Made by a program: the position numbers and the translations under genes. A stretch of 64,000 bases of DNA from Marinomonas sp. KMM3893 (GTDB lineage Bacteria; Pseudomonadota; Gammaproteobacteria; Pseudomonadales; Marinomonadaceae), in contig NZ_SJSC01000001.1 in the NCBI RefSeq assembly GCF_004352855.1, forward strand, positions 868,001-932,000. Direction: 5' to 3'. The notes under the pieces were generated by a model. That model was not told where the DNA came from. It saw only the letters and a program-made list of their open reading frames with translations, and did not search any database. The stretch's first letter is position 1, and each line of letters opens with the position of its first letter. Below are positions 1-9,083 of this stretch, piece after piece.

Positions 1-1
1 A

Positions 2-400
2 CTTATGGCGCAAAACCTAATGTTAGCAGCCGAATCTGTTGGCCTTGGCGCTGTCTTTATTGGCGGCATCCGTAATGACCCTGCCCAAGTGTCTGAGCTG
101 CTCGCCTTGCCTGAACAGGTTTACCCTGTGTTTGGTATTTGTCTTGGTTATCCTGATGCAGAACCAGACGTTAAGCCGCGCCTGCCTGTTGATGTCGTAT
201 TACATACTGACCGTTATGACGCGTCGCGCTGTGCAACCGATGTCAAAGCATACGATGCACAAATGGAAGCCTATTACCAAAGCCGTGGTGACAACCAAAA
301 AATCAGCAACTGGTCAGAACAAACCGCAGCAGCAGTACAAAGAAAGAAACGCGAACACATGCTTGGTTTTTTACAAGAACGCGGTTTTCTAAACAAATAA
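2..400 (+). CDS. nfsA: NADPH-dependent nitroreductase (NfsA type), 5'-truncated by window edge
   Basis: This is the C-terminal part, about 132 codons, of an oxygen-insensitive flavin nitroreductase; the family is about 240 residues long, so the start lies left of the window. The visible part has the family core reading GLGAVFIGGIRND, then GICLGYP, then a basic C-terminal tail. Family members reduce nitroaromatics and quinones with NADPH and FMN in the cytoplasm. A methionine at base 5 opens the visible frame but is internal by homology. The assignment to the NfsA rather than the NfsB branch rests on the C-terminal sequence only. Confidence 0.8.
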   Translation, partial: LMAQNLMLAAESVGLGAVFIGGIRNDPAQVSELLALPEQVYPVFGICLGYPDAEPDVKPRLPVDVVLHTDRYDASRCATDVKAYDAQMEAYYQSRGDNQKISNWSEQTAAAVQRKKREHMLGFLQERGFLNK

Positions 401-439
401 ACTCGTTTAAAAGGCCTAATGAGTTTTTTATTCGGCTGT

Positions 440-466
440 GAAAGCGTGATCAAGAGTCACGCTTTC
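440..466. terminator. Hairpin between nfsA and the convergent dehydrogenase
   Basis: A perfect 10-bp stem GAAAGCGTGA / TCACGCTTTC encloses a 7-base loop between two convergent genes. There is no long T run right after it, although TTTTTTA follows a weaker AACTC/GAGTT stem at 400-425. It could act as a terminator for either strand or simply as a stable 3' end. Confidence 0.5.
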
Positions 467-550
467 GTCTTAAGCCTGATAATGCTCAACGGTCGATTCG
501 CTTTTAACAATCAACCTTCGACAATCAGCTTCTGGCAATTTATCAGCTAA

Positions 551-1786
551 CTAAGCCAACTGATTTTTGGGTGCCAAGGCGCTAAGTAAAGCGCTTTCCT
601 CACCCGCAATCGATTTCGCTAAGAGCTCAGCCGTTGTTGGTCCTAATGTGAAGCCTTGATGCCCATGGCCAAAATTAAACCATAACCCCTTATGCTTAGG
701 CGCTGCTCCTACCAGAGGTAACATTCCTGGCATACAAGGGCGAGTTCCTACCCATTGTGGCTCAATTACCCTATCTCCTAGGGGAAGAATGTCACTCAAC
801 GCCTTAGCACCACGAGCTAGCTGACGCGAATCAAGTGGCGCATTCATTGGCACTAATGCAGCCCCTGTTGTCACCCTCAAACCAGATGTCATGGCAGAAG
901 CGACCACGCCATTTTCCACATCCATTAACGGTCGCGTTAGTGTCATTGGTGAGGAAAAATGCCCATGGTAACCACGTTTGTAAATCATCGGAATTCGATA
1001 ACCAAAACGCTTGAGCAACTCTGGCGACCAAGGACCTAACGCAACCACCGCATGTTCAGCATGCAAGGCCCCTTCTTGGGTCATGACTTGCCAGCCGGTT
1101 GCGGTTTGCAGCAAACTGTCCGCTTCACCAAAAACAAAGCGCCCACCGCGAGACACAAATAAGGCCGCGTACGCTTTCGTCAAATCACCCGGCGATCGGC
1201 AACTCCAGTTTTGTTCAAAATCCACCACGCCCACTGGGTCACCGCGTAACTCAGGCTCTTCTGCACGATAGCGTTTTCCGTCGATAATCCGCGATGTTAC
1301 GCCGTATTCACGTTCCAAAAAGGTCGCCTTTTGAGCGGCTTGCTCAAACGCCTCTGCCGTTCGGTATAGCATAGCGAAACCATTACGCTGAATAAGCGCT
1401 TCAGCACCAGAATCACGAATCCAACCAGCATGATCTTTTGTCGATCGCGAAGTAAGCTGGGAATAAAAATGGGAAATTTCACGATGCTTCGCCATAGAAG
1501 AATGTCGGAAATAAGACAAAAGCGCTGGCGCCATTTGCATTAACCCATCTAATCGCCAAGTCACATCATTGTTCACTTCAAACACGTATTGAAACAACGC
1601 CATCGGGTTTCTAGGCAATGCATAAGGCTCTGCCGCTTCAGCTTGAATGATGCCAGCATTGCCATAACTGGTTTCACAGCCAGCCTCCATACGATCCACA
1701 AGTGTCACGGTATGGCCCGCCGCCTGTAGCACGAGCGCACTACTAACACCCACCATCCCTGCGCCTAACACCAAAAACTCAGCCAT
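551..1786 (-). CDS. FAD-dependent amino-acid dehydrogenase, DadA family
   Basis: A 411-residue DAO/DadA-type flavoprotein. The N-terminal Rossmann dinucleotide motif GAGMVG is at residues 8-13, followed by the ADP-ribose-binding acidic residue in LVDR. The C-terminal FAD motif is in the stretch NFGHGHQGFTLGP. Family members oxidise D-amino acids or small secondary amines to keto acids and pass electrons to the respiratory chain. It is divergent from the YjiH-type transporter at 2050, and the shared 263-bp gap carries two HutC-like operators (1834-1843, 1984-1993). That suggests expression with histidine degradation. The substrate cannot be read from the sequence; a histidine-related or D-amino acid is an inference. 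Confidence 0.8.
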   Translation of the reverse strand: MAEFLVLGAGMVGVSSALVLQAAGHTVTLVDRMEAGCETSYGNAGIIQAEAAEPYALPRNPMALFQYVFEVNNDVTWRLDGLMQMAPALLSYFRHSSMAKHREISHFYSQLTSRSTKDHAGWIRDSGAEALIQRNGFAMLYRTAEAFEQAAQKATFLEREYGVTSRIIDGKRYRAEEPELRGDPVGVVDFEQNWSCRSPGDLTKAYAALFVSRGGRFVFGEADSLLQTATGWQVMTQEGALHAEHAVVALGPWSPELLKRFGYRIPMIYKRGYHGHFSSPMTLTRPLMDVENGVVASAMTSGLRVTTGAALVPMNAPLDSRQLARGAKALSDILPLGDRVIEPQWVGTRPCMPGMLPLVGAAPKHKGLWFNFGHGHQGFTLGPTTAELLAKSIAGEESALLSALAPKNQLA

Positions 1787-1833
1787 ACCTTCTCCTTAAC
1801 GATCCATTTGAAACGCCATTAAAAAACACTAAT

Positions 1834-1843
1834 TGTCTATACA
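1834..1843. promoter_or_regulatory. Putative HutC operator near the dehydrogenase start
   Basis: TGTCTATACA differs by one base from the perfect palindrome TGTATATACA found before hutU, hutF and the YjiH-type gene. It lies 48 bp upstream of the dehydrogenase start codon (minus strand), a usual position for a repressor site. Confidence 0.6.
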
Positions 1844-1983
1844 TGTATTAATGATATATTTTTGATGGTAAATTATTCCCGCAAGTGAAAAATAGCGGTT
1901 AATAGAGACTATTGCCTCTAAAAACACTAACTCTCTTGTTATCACTTGTTGGTTTAACAATAAAAACAAACAGAAATATAGGT

Positions 1984-1993
1984 TGTATATACA
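1984..1993. promoter_or_regulatory. Putative HutC operator before the YjiH-type transporter
   Basis: This is a perfect TGTATATACA palindrome with TTGTATATACAT flanks, 57 bp before the ATG of the transporter. The same ten bases precede hutU (22563) and hutF (22748), and a one-mismatch copy precedes hutC (28838). Confidence 0.65.
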
Positions 1994-2049
1994 TATTGGG
2001 GTAATTCTTGCCTTTACGATAGCAACTAAAACCAAAAGGGACGACCCCC

Positions 2050-3360
2050 ATGAACTCAAGCAACACTCAAACGACAAACAAAGGGCTTGCTGCTGCAAAG
2101 CTCATCTTATTTAGCGCCATTGGTTTCCTGTTCTTTTTTATACCGATTACTCTAAACGGTAAAAGTACTATACCACTGGATCACATCGTCTCTTGGCTGC
2201 GTTCCGATTTCTCTTATGGAATCCAAATCTACGCATTGATCGTGATTATCGCAGGGGGCATCTACCCTTTTTGGAAAGGGACATGGCACACCAGCACCAC
2301 TAATAAAGTGCTGTCCGTATTCAAAGTCCTTGGCGTAATAACTGCGTTAATGGCTTTCTTTTCTGTCGGCCCCGCTTTCTTATTTGAAAAAGACATGCTG
2401 CCCTTCTTATTCTCAAAACTGGTTGTACCAGTTGGGTTAATTGTGCCGCTTGGTGCTATTTTCTTAGCGTTTTTAATCAGTTACGGACTTTTAGAATTAG
2501 CAGGCATCCTTCTACAGCCGATTATGAAGCCCATTTTTAAAACCCCTGGTAAATCCGCCATTGACGCGGTTGCCTCCTTTGTCGGTAGCTATTCCGTTGG
2601 TTTATTGATTACCAACAAGGTGTATAAATCAGGGCAATATTCCGCCAAAGAAGCTGCGATTATTGCGACAGGGTTCTCTACCGTGTCTGCTACCTTTATG
2701 GTTATCGTTGCGAAAACGTTAGGCTTGATGGAAGTATGGAATCTATTTTTCTGGAGCACCCTACTCATCACCTTTATCGTGACTGCAATTACCGTTCGCT
2801 TGCCACCATTACGCAGTATGGACAATGAAAAAACCGTTGCAGACGTAGATGAAATAGAAGGCTCTCGCATTCAACATGCACTAAAAGAGGGCTTATCCGT
2901 TGCCTCTCAAGCGGAACCACTCAGTAAAAGCATCATCCAAAACACCAAAGACGGCATGTTAATGGCAATGAGTATTTTGCCTTCCATTATGTCGGTGGGG
3001 TTACTTGGCTTGTTGTTAGCCAAATACACACCGATTTTCGATTGGGTTGGTTATCTTTTCTACCCATTTGCATGGGTGTTGCATTTACCAGACCCAATGC
3101 TGGTTGCCAAAGCCTCGGCAACAGGTCTAGCTGAAATGTTCCTGCCGGCATTGATCGCGGCCAAAAGTGTGTTCGTGACCAAGTTCGTTATCGGCGTAAT
3201 TTCCATCTCATCGATTCTCTTTTTCTCGGCGTCTATCCCTTGTATTTTGTCGACTCAAATCCCTATTTCAATCCGACAAATACTGGTTATTTGGTACATA
3301 CGTACCCTGCTGACCATGGCCATCGCGACCCCTGTTGCCTTCTGGGTGGCAAGCGCCTAA
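2050..3360 (+). CDS. YjiH-family membrane transporter with nucleoside-recognition/GATE domain
   Basis: A 436-residue polytopic inner-membrane protein. Hydrophobic helices are evident from about residue 15 onward, including FLFFFIPITLNG near the N-terminus. The central GATE-type segment has PIMKPIFKTPGKSAID and SFVGSYSVG, typical of the YjiH group. The start is supported by a purine-rich AAAGGGACGA just upstream. Members are uncharacterised or only tentatively assigned transporters. Its promoter carries a perfect HutC-like operator, so uptake of histidine, urocanate or a related compound is a reasonable inference but is not shown. Confidence 0.75.
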   Translation: MNSSNTQTTNKGLAAAKLILFSAIGFLFFFIPITLNGKSTIPLDHIVSWLRSDFSYGIQIYALIVIIAGGIYPFWKGTWHTSTTNKVLSVFKVLGVITALMAFFSVGPAFLFEKDMLPFLFSKLVVPVGLIVPLGAIFLAFLISYGLLELAGILLQPIMKPIFKTPGKSAIDAVASFVGSYSVGLLITNKVYKSGQYSAKEAAIIATGFSTVSATFMVIVAKTLGLMEVWNLFFWSTLLITFIVTAITVRLPPLRSMDNEKTVADVDEIEGSRIQHALKEGLSVASQAEPLSKSIIQNTKDGMLMAMSILPSIMSVGLLGLLLAKYTPIFDWVGYLFYPFAWVLHLPDPMLVAKASATGLAEMFLPALIAAKSVFVTKFVIGVISISSILFFSASIPCILSTQIPISIRQILVIWYIRTLLTMAIATPVAFWVASA

Positions 3361-3400
3361 ACCCAGTTAAGAGCCTTAATGGGCTCCCACTAAAAAAGAA

Positions 3401-3425
3401 AAACGGCGACCTAATGTCGCCGTTT
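3401..3425 (+). terminator. Strong intrinsic terminator after the YjiH-type gene
   Basis: Stem AAACGGCGAC / GTCGCCGTTT with a 5-base loop is followed by T residues, 41 bp after the stop codon. The A-rich left arm lets it also serve the convergent LysR gene on the minus strand. Confidence 0.9.
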
Positions 3426-3488
3426 TTTTGTTGGCTCTTTATTAAAAGCCATTTATTGAGCGTTATAAATTAACCATCTAGACGGCGG

Positions 3489-4361
3489 TTATCGCCATGT
3501 CATTGCTGTGGTAATCGCCTGAATTAGGCTTTTTATTGCTGGATCCACACTGGCCATTTGTTTATAGACTAAACCAATTTCACGCTTTAAATAATGCGAA
3601 CCTAGCGTGAGGGCATCAATAGAAGCAGGCCAATTAGGATGAGCATCCGTTTGTGGCACAATCGCGACCCCAACGCCCAGTTCCACCAGCTTAACAATCG
3701 CATCAATCTCGTCCACTTCGCACTTTTCATTCACGGAAAATGGCAATTGCTGCAATAGTTTGTCAACTTGACGGCCACCAAAAGAAGAGCGGTCGTAACG
3801 TATAAATGGGTGCTCTGATAATCCGCTTTGCCAATCCACAACCGCAAAATGCTTAGGAGCAATCAGCACAAAAGGCTCTTCAATCAGCGGCTCCCAAATG
3901 ACATCTGGGTGAATATCAAAGGTGGGGCGTATCATCACAGCAAGATCCAATTCGCCGGAATCGACTCTGTCCAATAACGCCATGGACACCCCTGGAAATA
4001 TTCTTGTTCGACAACTGGAATATTCTTGGTGAAAGTCCGCCAATGCCGTTGGCAAAACACTTCGCTGTATTGAGGTAATGGCCCCGATGTTAATCAGCTT
4101 CATGCCTTCTTTGAATATCGGCGTGGTGCCAAGGCTGTGACAACGGTCAACAATATCTTTGGCTTGCTCTAATACATGCAACCCAGCTTGGTTGAGGTAC
4201 GCGGTACGCCCCACTCGATCAAAAATCTGCATACCTAACATGTGCTCAAGACGCTGCATTTGCGCGCTTACAGCCGCTTGAGTTAGGCCAATTTTAGCGC
4301 CTGCCGCTGCAAAGGTGCCTTCACTTGCGACGGCGATTAAGGTTTTCAATTCTTTGATCAT
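3489..4361 (-). CDS. LysR-family transcriptional regulator
   Basis: A 290-residue LTTR. The N-terminal winged helix (about 1-60) carries the family signature TFAAAGAKIGLTQAAVSAQM, and the C-terminal half is a periplasmic-binding-like effector domain with LDLAVMIRP. It is divergent from the VOC protein at 4476 with a 114-bp gap, the usual layout for a LysR regulator and its target. The effector is unknown. Confidence 0.85.
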   Translation of the reverse strand: MIKELKTLIAVASEGTFAAAGAKIGLTQAAVSAQMQRLEHMLGMQIFDRVGRTAYLNQAGLHVLEQAKDIVDRCHSLGTTPIFKEGMKLINIGAITSIQRSVLPTALADFHQEYSSCRTRIFPGVSMALLDRVDSGELDLAVMIRPTFDIHPDVIWEPLIEEPFVLIAPKHFAVVDWQSGLSEHPFIRYDRSSFGGRQVDKLLQQLPFSVNEKCEVDEIDAIVKLVELGVGVAIVPQTDAHPNWPASIDALTLGSHYLKREIGLVYKQMASVDPAIKSLIQAITTAMTWR

Positions 4362-4475
4362 TCGCGGCTCAACTCATCATTTAAATTTGTATTTCAGTCA
4401 AATATTCATTGATATTATTGTTCTATTGCTGAACTTACAATCATTAATACCAGTCAATAATTGTGAGAGAAAACC

Positions 4476-4901
4476 ATGAGTCTACAGCCTTTCCACCTCG
4501 CGATTCCTGTTTATGACGTTCCTCTAGCGCGTGCTTTTTACCGCGATGTATTCGGATTAGAAGAAGGTCGCTCCGCCAAAGAATGGGTCGATTTTAATTT
4601 CTTTGGTCATCAATTAGTGATCCATCATCACCCTAAAACACCGACACAAGAAAGCGCTAGCACGAACTCTGTCGACGGTCACGATGTGCCGGTTCCTCAC
4701 TTTGGTGTGGTATTAACATGGGAGCAATGGGAAGACCTGGCTAAACGATTACAAGCTCAGGGCACACATTTTATTATCGAACCCTACATTCGTTTTAAAG
4801 GGCAAGTCGGAGAGCAAGCCACCATGTTTTTCCTAGACCCATGCGGTAACGCCCTAGAATTTAAAGCGTTTAAAGACATGGGGCAGCTATTCGCCAAATA
4901 A
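4476..4901 (+). CDS. VOC-superfamily protein (glyoxalase/extradiol dioxygenase-like, COG3565 type)
   Basis: A 141-residue protein with two beta-alpha-beta-beta-beta modules. Likely metal ligands include His7 (PFHLAIPV), a His in the HHHP stretch, and the Glu in NALEFKAF near the C-terminus. The signature [13 protein letters not shown] is typical of the small predicted-dioxygenase group COG3565. The reaction is unknown. The divergent LysR gene is the likely regulator. A GAGAG ribosome site precedes the ATG. Confidence 0.75.
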   Translation: MSLQPFHLAIPVYDVPLARAFYRDVFGLEEGRSAKEWVDFNFFGHQLVIHHHPKTPTQESASTNSVDGHDVPVPHFGVVLTWEQWEDLAKRLQAQGTHFIIEPYIRFKGQVGEQATMFFLDPCGNALEFKAFKDMGQLFAK

Positions 4902-4928
4902 AGGAACAGCCCTTTTATTGCCTAAAAA

Positions 4929-4955
4929 AAGGCCAACATAAAGTATGTTGGCCTT
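4929..4955. terminator. Bidirectional terminator between VOC and gbbH-like genes
   Basis: A perfect 12-bp stem AAGGCCAACATA / TATGTTGGCCTT with a 3-base loop sits between convergent genes. On the minus strand it runs into a T7 tract, so it should stop the gamma-butyrobetaine dioxygenase transcript efficiently. Confidence 0.9.
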
Positions 4956-5015
4956 GCCTTTTATCTGTTGTCATTTTCCGCGATAAGCGCTAGATCTGCT
5001 GCTATCATCAGAAAA

Positions 5016-6173
5016 CTAGCCGTGTTTTTGGGCAAGTACTCGTAAGCGGCTTTTGAACTCAGAACGATCAACATAGCAACCATGTAAATGACGACGGCCA
5101 CTGGTGTCGGCAAACTTGTTGCGCCCATGTAACACTCGGCGGTTATCAAACACCACCATTTGACCGGCTTGCAGCTTCAATTCTATTTCAAAACGCGCAT
5201 CCCGTAACCGCGCCATAAAACTGCGGTAAGCAAGGTAATAGTCATGCATTACCTCGGCCGGCAAATCAAACACAGTGGCGATGTGCGCATTGTATTTCAC
5301 TTCGATAATATTACCGAAGTCGTCAACATTGATAACGCTATGGTGCTGACGAATATCGTGTTCTTGATCGTGGTATCGAAAAGGAATCACTTGTTCTGAT
5401 AATAGTTTGAAGTGATCTGGGCATTGTTCGCGCAACGCCTCTGCTACTCGTAGCCCATCCACAAACCTTGACTCTCCCCCTTCGCATTCATTCGCAAGGC
5501 AATGCAGAAACTGATATCCCGGAGGCGTTTCTTGATTGGGCAAATCCGTGTGCAGCGGCAGTGAAATGGAGGTGTAAGCCAAATTAATTGGCGACGCAAC
5601 AGACACCACATCAAAGGTCGTACCAAAATTTGTCTGGCGTAAATAGTCCACTCGAGTCGCCAATGCTACCATCGATTCTGCCGTGTCCGGCATGCCTTCC
5701 ACTATGGTCAAACCCAACTTATCCAGCTCGACCATCCATTGGTACAAGGCAGCATCATCACTTATTACCGAGGCATAATTCGCTCGCGGGATACGCTGAG
5801 CAAATGACGAATCCCAGCTTTGATAGCTACTCGTGTGACGCGCACGAGTGGGACGAGAATAATTGTGTTCATAGAGCCAAGACAGCAAAAAAGTACTCTT
5901 GTGCCCTCCTTCTGACCACACTATATCAAGACTCGTGTCATTCACCTGAATACGCAACGGGTGAATGTCCTCCGTCACGCTGAGCAGATCAAAATCCCGT
6001 TCTTGTGTCTCCGGATGAAACGCAGAAGCGCAGTTATCCCTGAGCCACAAATAGTGATATTGAGCACTTTCTCCGGTTTCCCACTCAAGCGTTAAACTGT
6101 GTTCAGCTTGTTGAACTGAGACAATTTTCTGCTGCAAAAGAGAGGGGGTTGGCTGACTAACACTGGCGGTCAT
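5016..6173 (-). CDS. Gamma-butyrobetaine dioxygenase-like 2-oxoglutarate/Fe(II) oxygenase
   Basis: A 385-residue protein from the ATG at 6173, chosen because AGGAG lies seven bases upstream; a longer open frame to 6389 would overlap the divergent LysR gene and has no homology. The N-terminal DUF971-like domain (about 20-105, WLRDNC) precedes a TauD/TfdA-type jelly roll. Iron ligands are His208 and Asp210 (LHTDLP) and distal His349 (RVLHGRNKF), with the 2-oxoglutarate-binding Arg in SGRRHLHG. Homologues hydroxylate gamma-butyrobetaine to L-carnitine, or act on related trimethylammonium acids. No other carnitine genes are beside it. The divergent LysR at 6295 is the likely regulator. Confidence 0.82.
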   Translation of the reverse strand: MTASVSQPTPSLLQQKIVSVQQAEHSLTLEWETGESAQYHYLWLRDNCASAFHPETQERDFDLLSVTEDIHPLRIQVNDTSLDIVWSEGGHKSTFLLSWLYEHNYSRPTRARHTSSYQSWDSSFAQRIPRANYASVISDDAALYQWMVELDKLGLTIVEGMPDTAESMVALATRVDYLRQTNFGTTFDVVSVASPINLAYTSISLPLHTDLPNQETPPGYQFLHCLANECEGGESRFVDGLRVAEALREQCPDHFKLLSEQVIPFRYHDQEHDIRQHHSVINVDDFGNIIEVKYNAHIATVFDLPAEVMHDYYLAYRSFMARLRDARFEIELKLQAGQMVVFDNRRVLHGRNKFADTSGRRHLHGCYVDRSEFKSRLRVLAQKHG

Positions 6174-6294
6174 GGCACGCTCCTGAGTACACGAAATACA
6201 TCGACTAGAATCATCAGGCCATGATGGATCTATTGTATATTTCATACAAACAACATATTTTGACAAAGTTGATAAGTAATTATGATGGATTAAT

Positions 6295-7203
6295 ATGAAA
6301 ACAGACCTTCCCCCTATGAACTGGGTCAAAACCTTTGAAGTGGCTGCTCGTCTGCTTAATTTTAGTGCGGCGGCTCGTGAACTCAACATGACTCAATCTG
6401 CCGTTAGTCAGCAAATTAAGCTATTAGAGCATCATTTAGGTGATCCTTTATTCATTCGTAAACACAGAAAGGTCACTCTTACTAACAGTGGATTGGCCTA
6501 TCTCCCTGTCGTGCAAGGGGTGCTTAATAATTTGCAGCGTAAGACCGCGGATATTTTTTCTCCTATTGGCAAAGGCCGCTTAGTACTCAATGTGAATTAC
6601 GCGTTTTCGTCGCTCTGGTTAACCCATCATATTTATAAATTTTGCACACGCTATCCGGGCATTCGCTTACAACTGATTCACTCGAACTGGGAACGTGACT
6701 TTTCTGAAAGTAACTATGATTTATCCATCATGAATGGCAATGGGCGCTGGCCAGGACTGAGCCTAGAACCTCTGCTGAAGGCGGAAGTACAGGCGTTTTG
6801 TTCGCCTCAGCTGGCTAAATTAATCCACTCATCCAATGACCTTCTCTCATTGCCTCTTATTGAAGTCATGGGAAGCAGCCACACTTGGTCACAATGGTTT
6901 GAAACAGCTGGCATCGACATGGATGTCAGTAAGGTGGTATGCCATAAAGTCGACACTCTAGTGGCCGCCACACAGATGGTAAAATCAGGGCTTGGCGTAA
7001 TGCTCGCTTACCCGGATTTCTTTACCGAACAAGACCTTAAAGAAACATTACGTTCTCCTCTCAAGGTTCGCTTACCCACAGAAGACAACTACTTTCTGGC
7101 TTTTCCTGAAGGCAAGCCGCTCTCTAAGTCCGCCACGGTTTTTCGTGATTGGCTGCTGGAAGAGTTAGGGCTGCTCGTCAATCACGCTAAAACGTCGCTT
7201 TAA
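6295..7203 (+). CDS. LysR-family regulator, GcvA-like
   Basis: A 302-residue LTTR starting PPMNWVKTFEVAARLLNFSAAA, with the GcvA/AmpR-type helix-turn-helix (LNMTQSAVSQQIKLLE, about 31-46). The C-terminal domain shows the usual LysR effector fold (LVAATQMVKSGLGVMLAYP). It is divergent from the gamma-butyrobetaine dioxygenase with a 121-bp gap, so control of that gene is the simplest inference. It converges on the LysR at 7209 with only 5 bases between the stops and no hairpin. Confidence 0.87.
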   Translation: MKTDLPPMNWVKTFEVAARLLNFSAAARELNMTQSAVSQQIKLLEHHLGDPLFIRKHRKVTLTNSGLAYLPVVQGVLNNLQRKTADIFSPIGKGRLVLNVNYAFSSLWLTHHIYKFCTRYPGIRLQLIHSNWERDFSESNYDLSIMNGNGRWPGLSLEPLLKAEVQAFCSPQLAKLIHSSNDLLSLPLIEVMGSSHTWSQWFETAGIDMDVSKVVCHKVDTLVAATQMVKSGLGVMLAYPDFFTEQDLKETLRSPLKVRLPTEDNYFLAFPEGKPLSKSATVFRDWLLEELGLLVNHAKTSL

Positions 7204-7208
7204 AAGAC

Positions 7209-8159
7209 CTATTTGCCTTTCGCTTCCTCCAATACGCTGCTGTCAATAAAGCCTTTTTGCACTAATTCCGTCAGCAACGCTTTCGTGCGTTCTCTAAAGA
7301 GATCCCGCAATAAACGCACGGTTGGCGTGATGGATTGGCGACTAGAACAGACCAGCCAAAGTTCACCTTCGGGGACTTTATAACCCTGCATCAGGGGAAC
7401 AAGGCGACCCGAGAGTAAGTCGTGAGCGATGTCGAGTGACGACTTGATCGCAACCCCTTTGCCAGCAACACACCAGCGCCTCACTAAGTCGCCATCGTTG
7501 GCGGCACAGATGGCTTTAGGCTTTACCTTGTAACTACGCTCATCATCAGAAAAGCGCCATGTGTCATTTAGAATGTCTTGCAGCTGGTAGAACAATCCCT
7601 GGTGGCTTAATAGATCCTTTGGCTGTGATGGCAACGTATGCTGATGAATGTATTCGGGGCTGGCGACCAATAACCTCGGCACATTGCAAATTTTGAAGCC
7701 ATACAAATTTGAGTCTGAGGGCGGCCCATAACGCAGCGCCATGTCCAAGGCATCCCGATAGAAATCGATATTACTGTCGCTGATGTGGGCCCTCAGTGTC
7801 ACTTGCGGATGCTGCATCATAAAATCGTCAATCCAAGGAATCGCAAGATTTCGACCTAAGTCCGACGATACGGCAATTCGAATTTCACCGTTAATCACAT
7901 CCAGATCATTGTGGATGGTTTGTTTGGCTTGCTCAAGTAACGATAACGCTTCAGCACATTGCGGCAAATAACGCTCTCCAGCACTCGATAATCGCAAATG
8001 CCGTGTCGTACGAACAAACAATTCCACCCCTAACGCCGCTTCAATTCGCTTCACCGCCGCACTGGCCGTCGCCATTTGCATATCAAGATGTCTAGCCGCC
8101 GCAGTGATGCTACGAAACTCCGCAACGTTCAGCACGACTCTGAGGTCTTCAAGCTGCAT
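7209..8159 (-). CDS. LysR-family transcriptional regulator
   Basis: A 316-residue LTTR with an N-terminal winged helix (SITAAARHLDMQMATASAAVKR) and an effector domain containing DMALRYGPPSDSNLYG, typical of the CrgA/DsdC-like branch. A GGGTGA ribosome site precedes the ATG. It is divergent from the NfsB-type nitroreductase at 8320. In many bacteria such pairs control quinone- or electrophile-inducible nitroreductases, which is the likely role here. Confidence 0.86.
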   Translation of the reverse strand: MQLEDLRVVLNVAEFRSITAAARHLDMQMATASAAVKRIEAALGVELFVRTTRHLRLSSAGERYLPQCAEALSLLEQAKQTIHNDLDVINGEIRIAVSSDLGRNLAIPWIDDFMMQHPQVTLRAHISDSNIDFYRDALDMALRYGPPSDSNLYGFKICNVPRLLVASPEYIHQHTLPSQPKDLLSHQGLFYQLQDILNDTWRFSDDERSYKVKPKAICAANDGDLVRRWCVAGKGVAIKSSLDIAHDLLSGRLVPLMQGYKVPEGELWLVCSSRQSITPTVRLLRDLFRERTKALLTELVQKGFIDSSVLEEAKGK

Positions 8160-8319
8160 AATTCACCCTTTTTCATAGAAATGTCATGAAAGTATTATCA
8201 AATAAGAATTGATAATAATTCAACAAAAACCCTGTTTTCCATTTGATGAAGAAGCGTTAATATGGCGCCATCTCAATTGGCAAAGCTGCCAAGTTGCTTA
8301 CTTTTTTATGGAGACAAAC

Positions 8320-8973
8320 ATGTCAAACCCTATTATTTCTGAACTAGAAAAACGCCACACAGTAAAACATTACGATGCGTCTAAACGTATTTCTCAAGAA
8401 GATTTGGCTGTGATCTACGAAGCCATTCGCCTGTCTCCGTCTTCTATCAATTCACAGCCTTGGAAATTCATTGTGATTGAAAGTGAAGAAGCGAAACAAC
8501 GTTTCCATGATACTTTTGCAAACAAATTTCAGTTCAACCAAAAACACGCAAAAGCAGCGTCACACACTATTTTGTTCGCCCACAAAGTAGAATACAAACG
8601 TGAAGATTACTCAAAAGTCATCGACGCTGACATCGAAGCTGGCCGTACTAAAGCAGAAAACAAAGAACAAGCATTTGGCGCTTTCGCTTTCGTTGATATG
8701 AACACAGACGATAACGGCATCAATGCACCTTGGACAAAAGCGCAAACTTACATCGCGCTTGGCAACACAATGACAACGCTTGCTCGCATGGGCATCGACT
8801 CTACGCCAATGGAAGGTGTTGATCATGAGCTGATCAGTGAATTGTTCCCAGAGCTTGAAGGCTACCAATGTGACGTAGCACTAGCAATGGGCTACAACGA
8901 TGCGACTGAAGACTACAATGCCGCATTGCCAAAATCTCGTCTAGCACTAGAAAACATCCTAACGGTACTGTAA
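8320..8973 (+). CDS. Oxygen-insensitive NAD(P)H nitroreductase, NfsB family
   Basis: The CDS is 217 residues from the ATG at 8320, with GGAG six bases upstream; this start gives the exact length of E. coli NfsB. The open frame begins 37 codons earlier without homology. Family motifs include KRHTVKHYDASK, the FMN-binding RLSPSSINSQPWKF and the C-terminal LALAMGY. It reduces nitroaromatics and quinones using FMN as a dimer in the cytoplasm. It is divergent from the LysR at 7209. Confidence 0.9.
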   Translation: MSNPIISELEKRHTVKHYDASKRISQEDLAVIYEAIRLSPSSINSQPWKFIVIESEEAKQRFHDTFANKFQFNQKHAKAASHTILFAHKVEYKREDYSKVIDADIEAGRTKAENKEQAFGAFAFVDMNTDDNGINAPWTKAQTYIALGNTMTTLARMGIDSTPMEGVDHELISELFPELEGYQCDVALAMGYNDATEDYNAALPKSRLALENILTVL

Positions 8974-9009
8974 TACTGGTAACAGTATTCTAAACGAGAT
9001 ATCCCTCGA

Positions 9010-9041
9010 AAAGAGCAGATCACGCAAGTGGTCTGCTCTTT
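9010..9041 (+). terminator. Strong intrinsic terminator after the NfsB-type gene
   Basis: Stem AAAGAGCAGA...CAC / GTG...TCTGCTCTTT, with one T-G wobble and a 4-base loop, is followed by further T residues. It also faces the end of the convergent GGDEF gene. Confidence 0.9.
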
Positions 9042-9083
9042 TTTTATGGCGATATTGGTCTGTCAAAGCACGGATGAGATGAT

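Noticed and set aside
6174..6389. N-terminal extension of the gamma-butyrobetaine dioxygenase frame
   Set aside because: It overlaps the start of the divergent LysR gene, has no homology, and the ATG at 6173 has a good AGGAG site.
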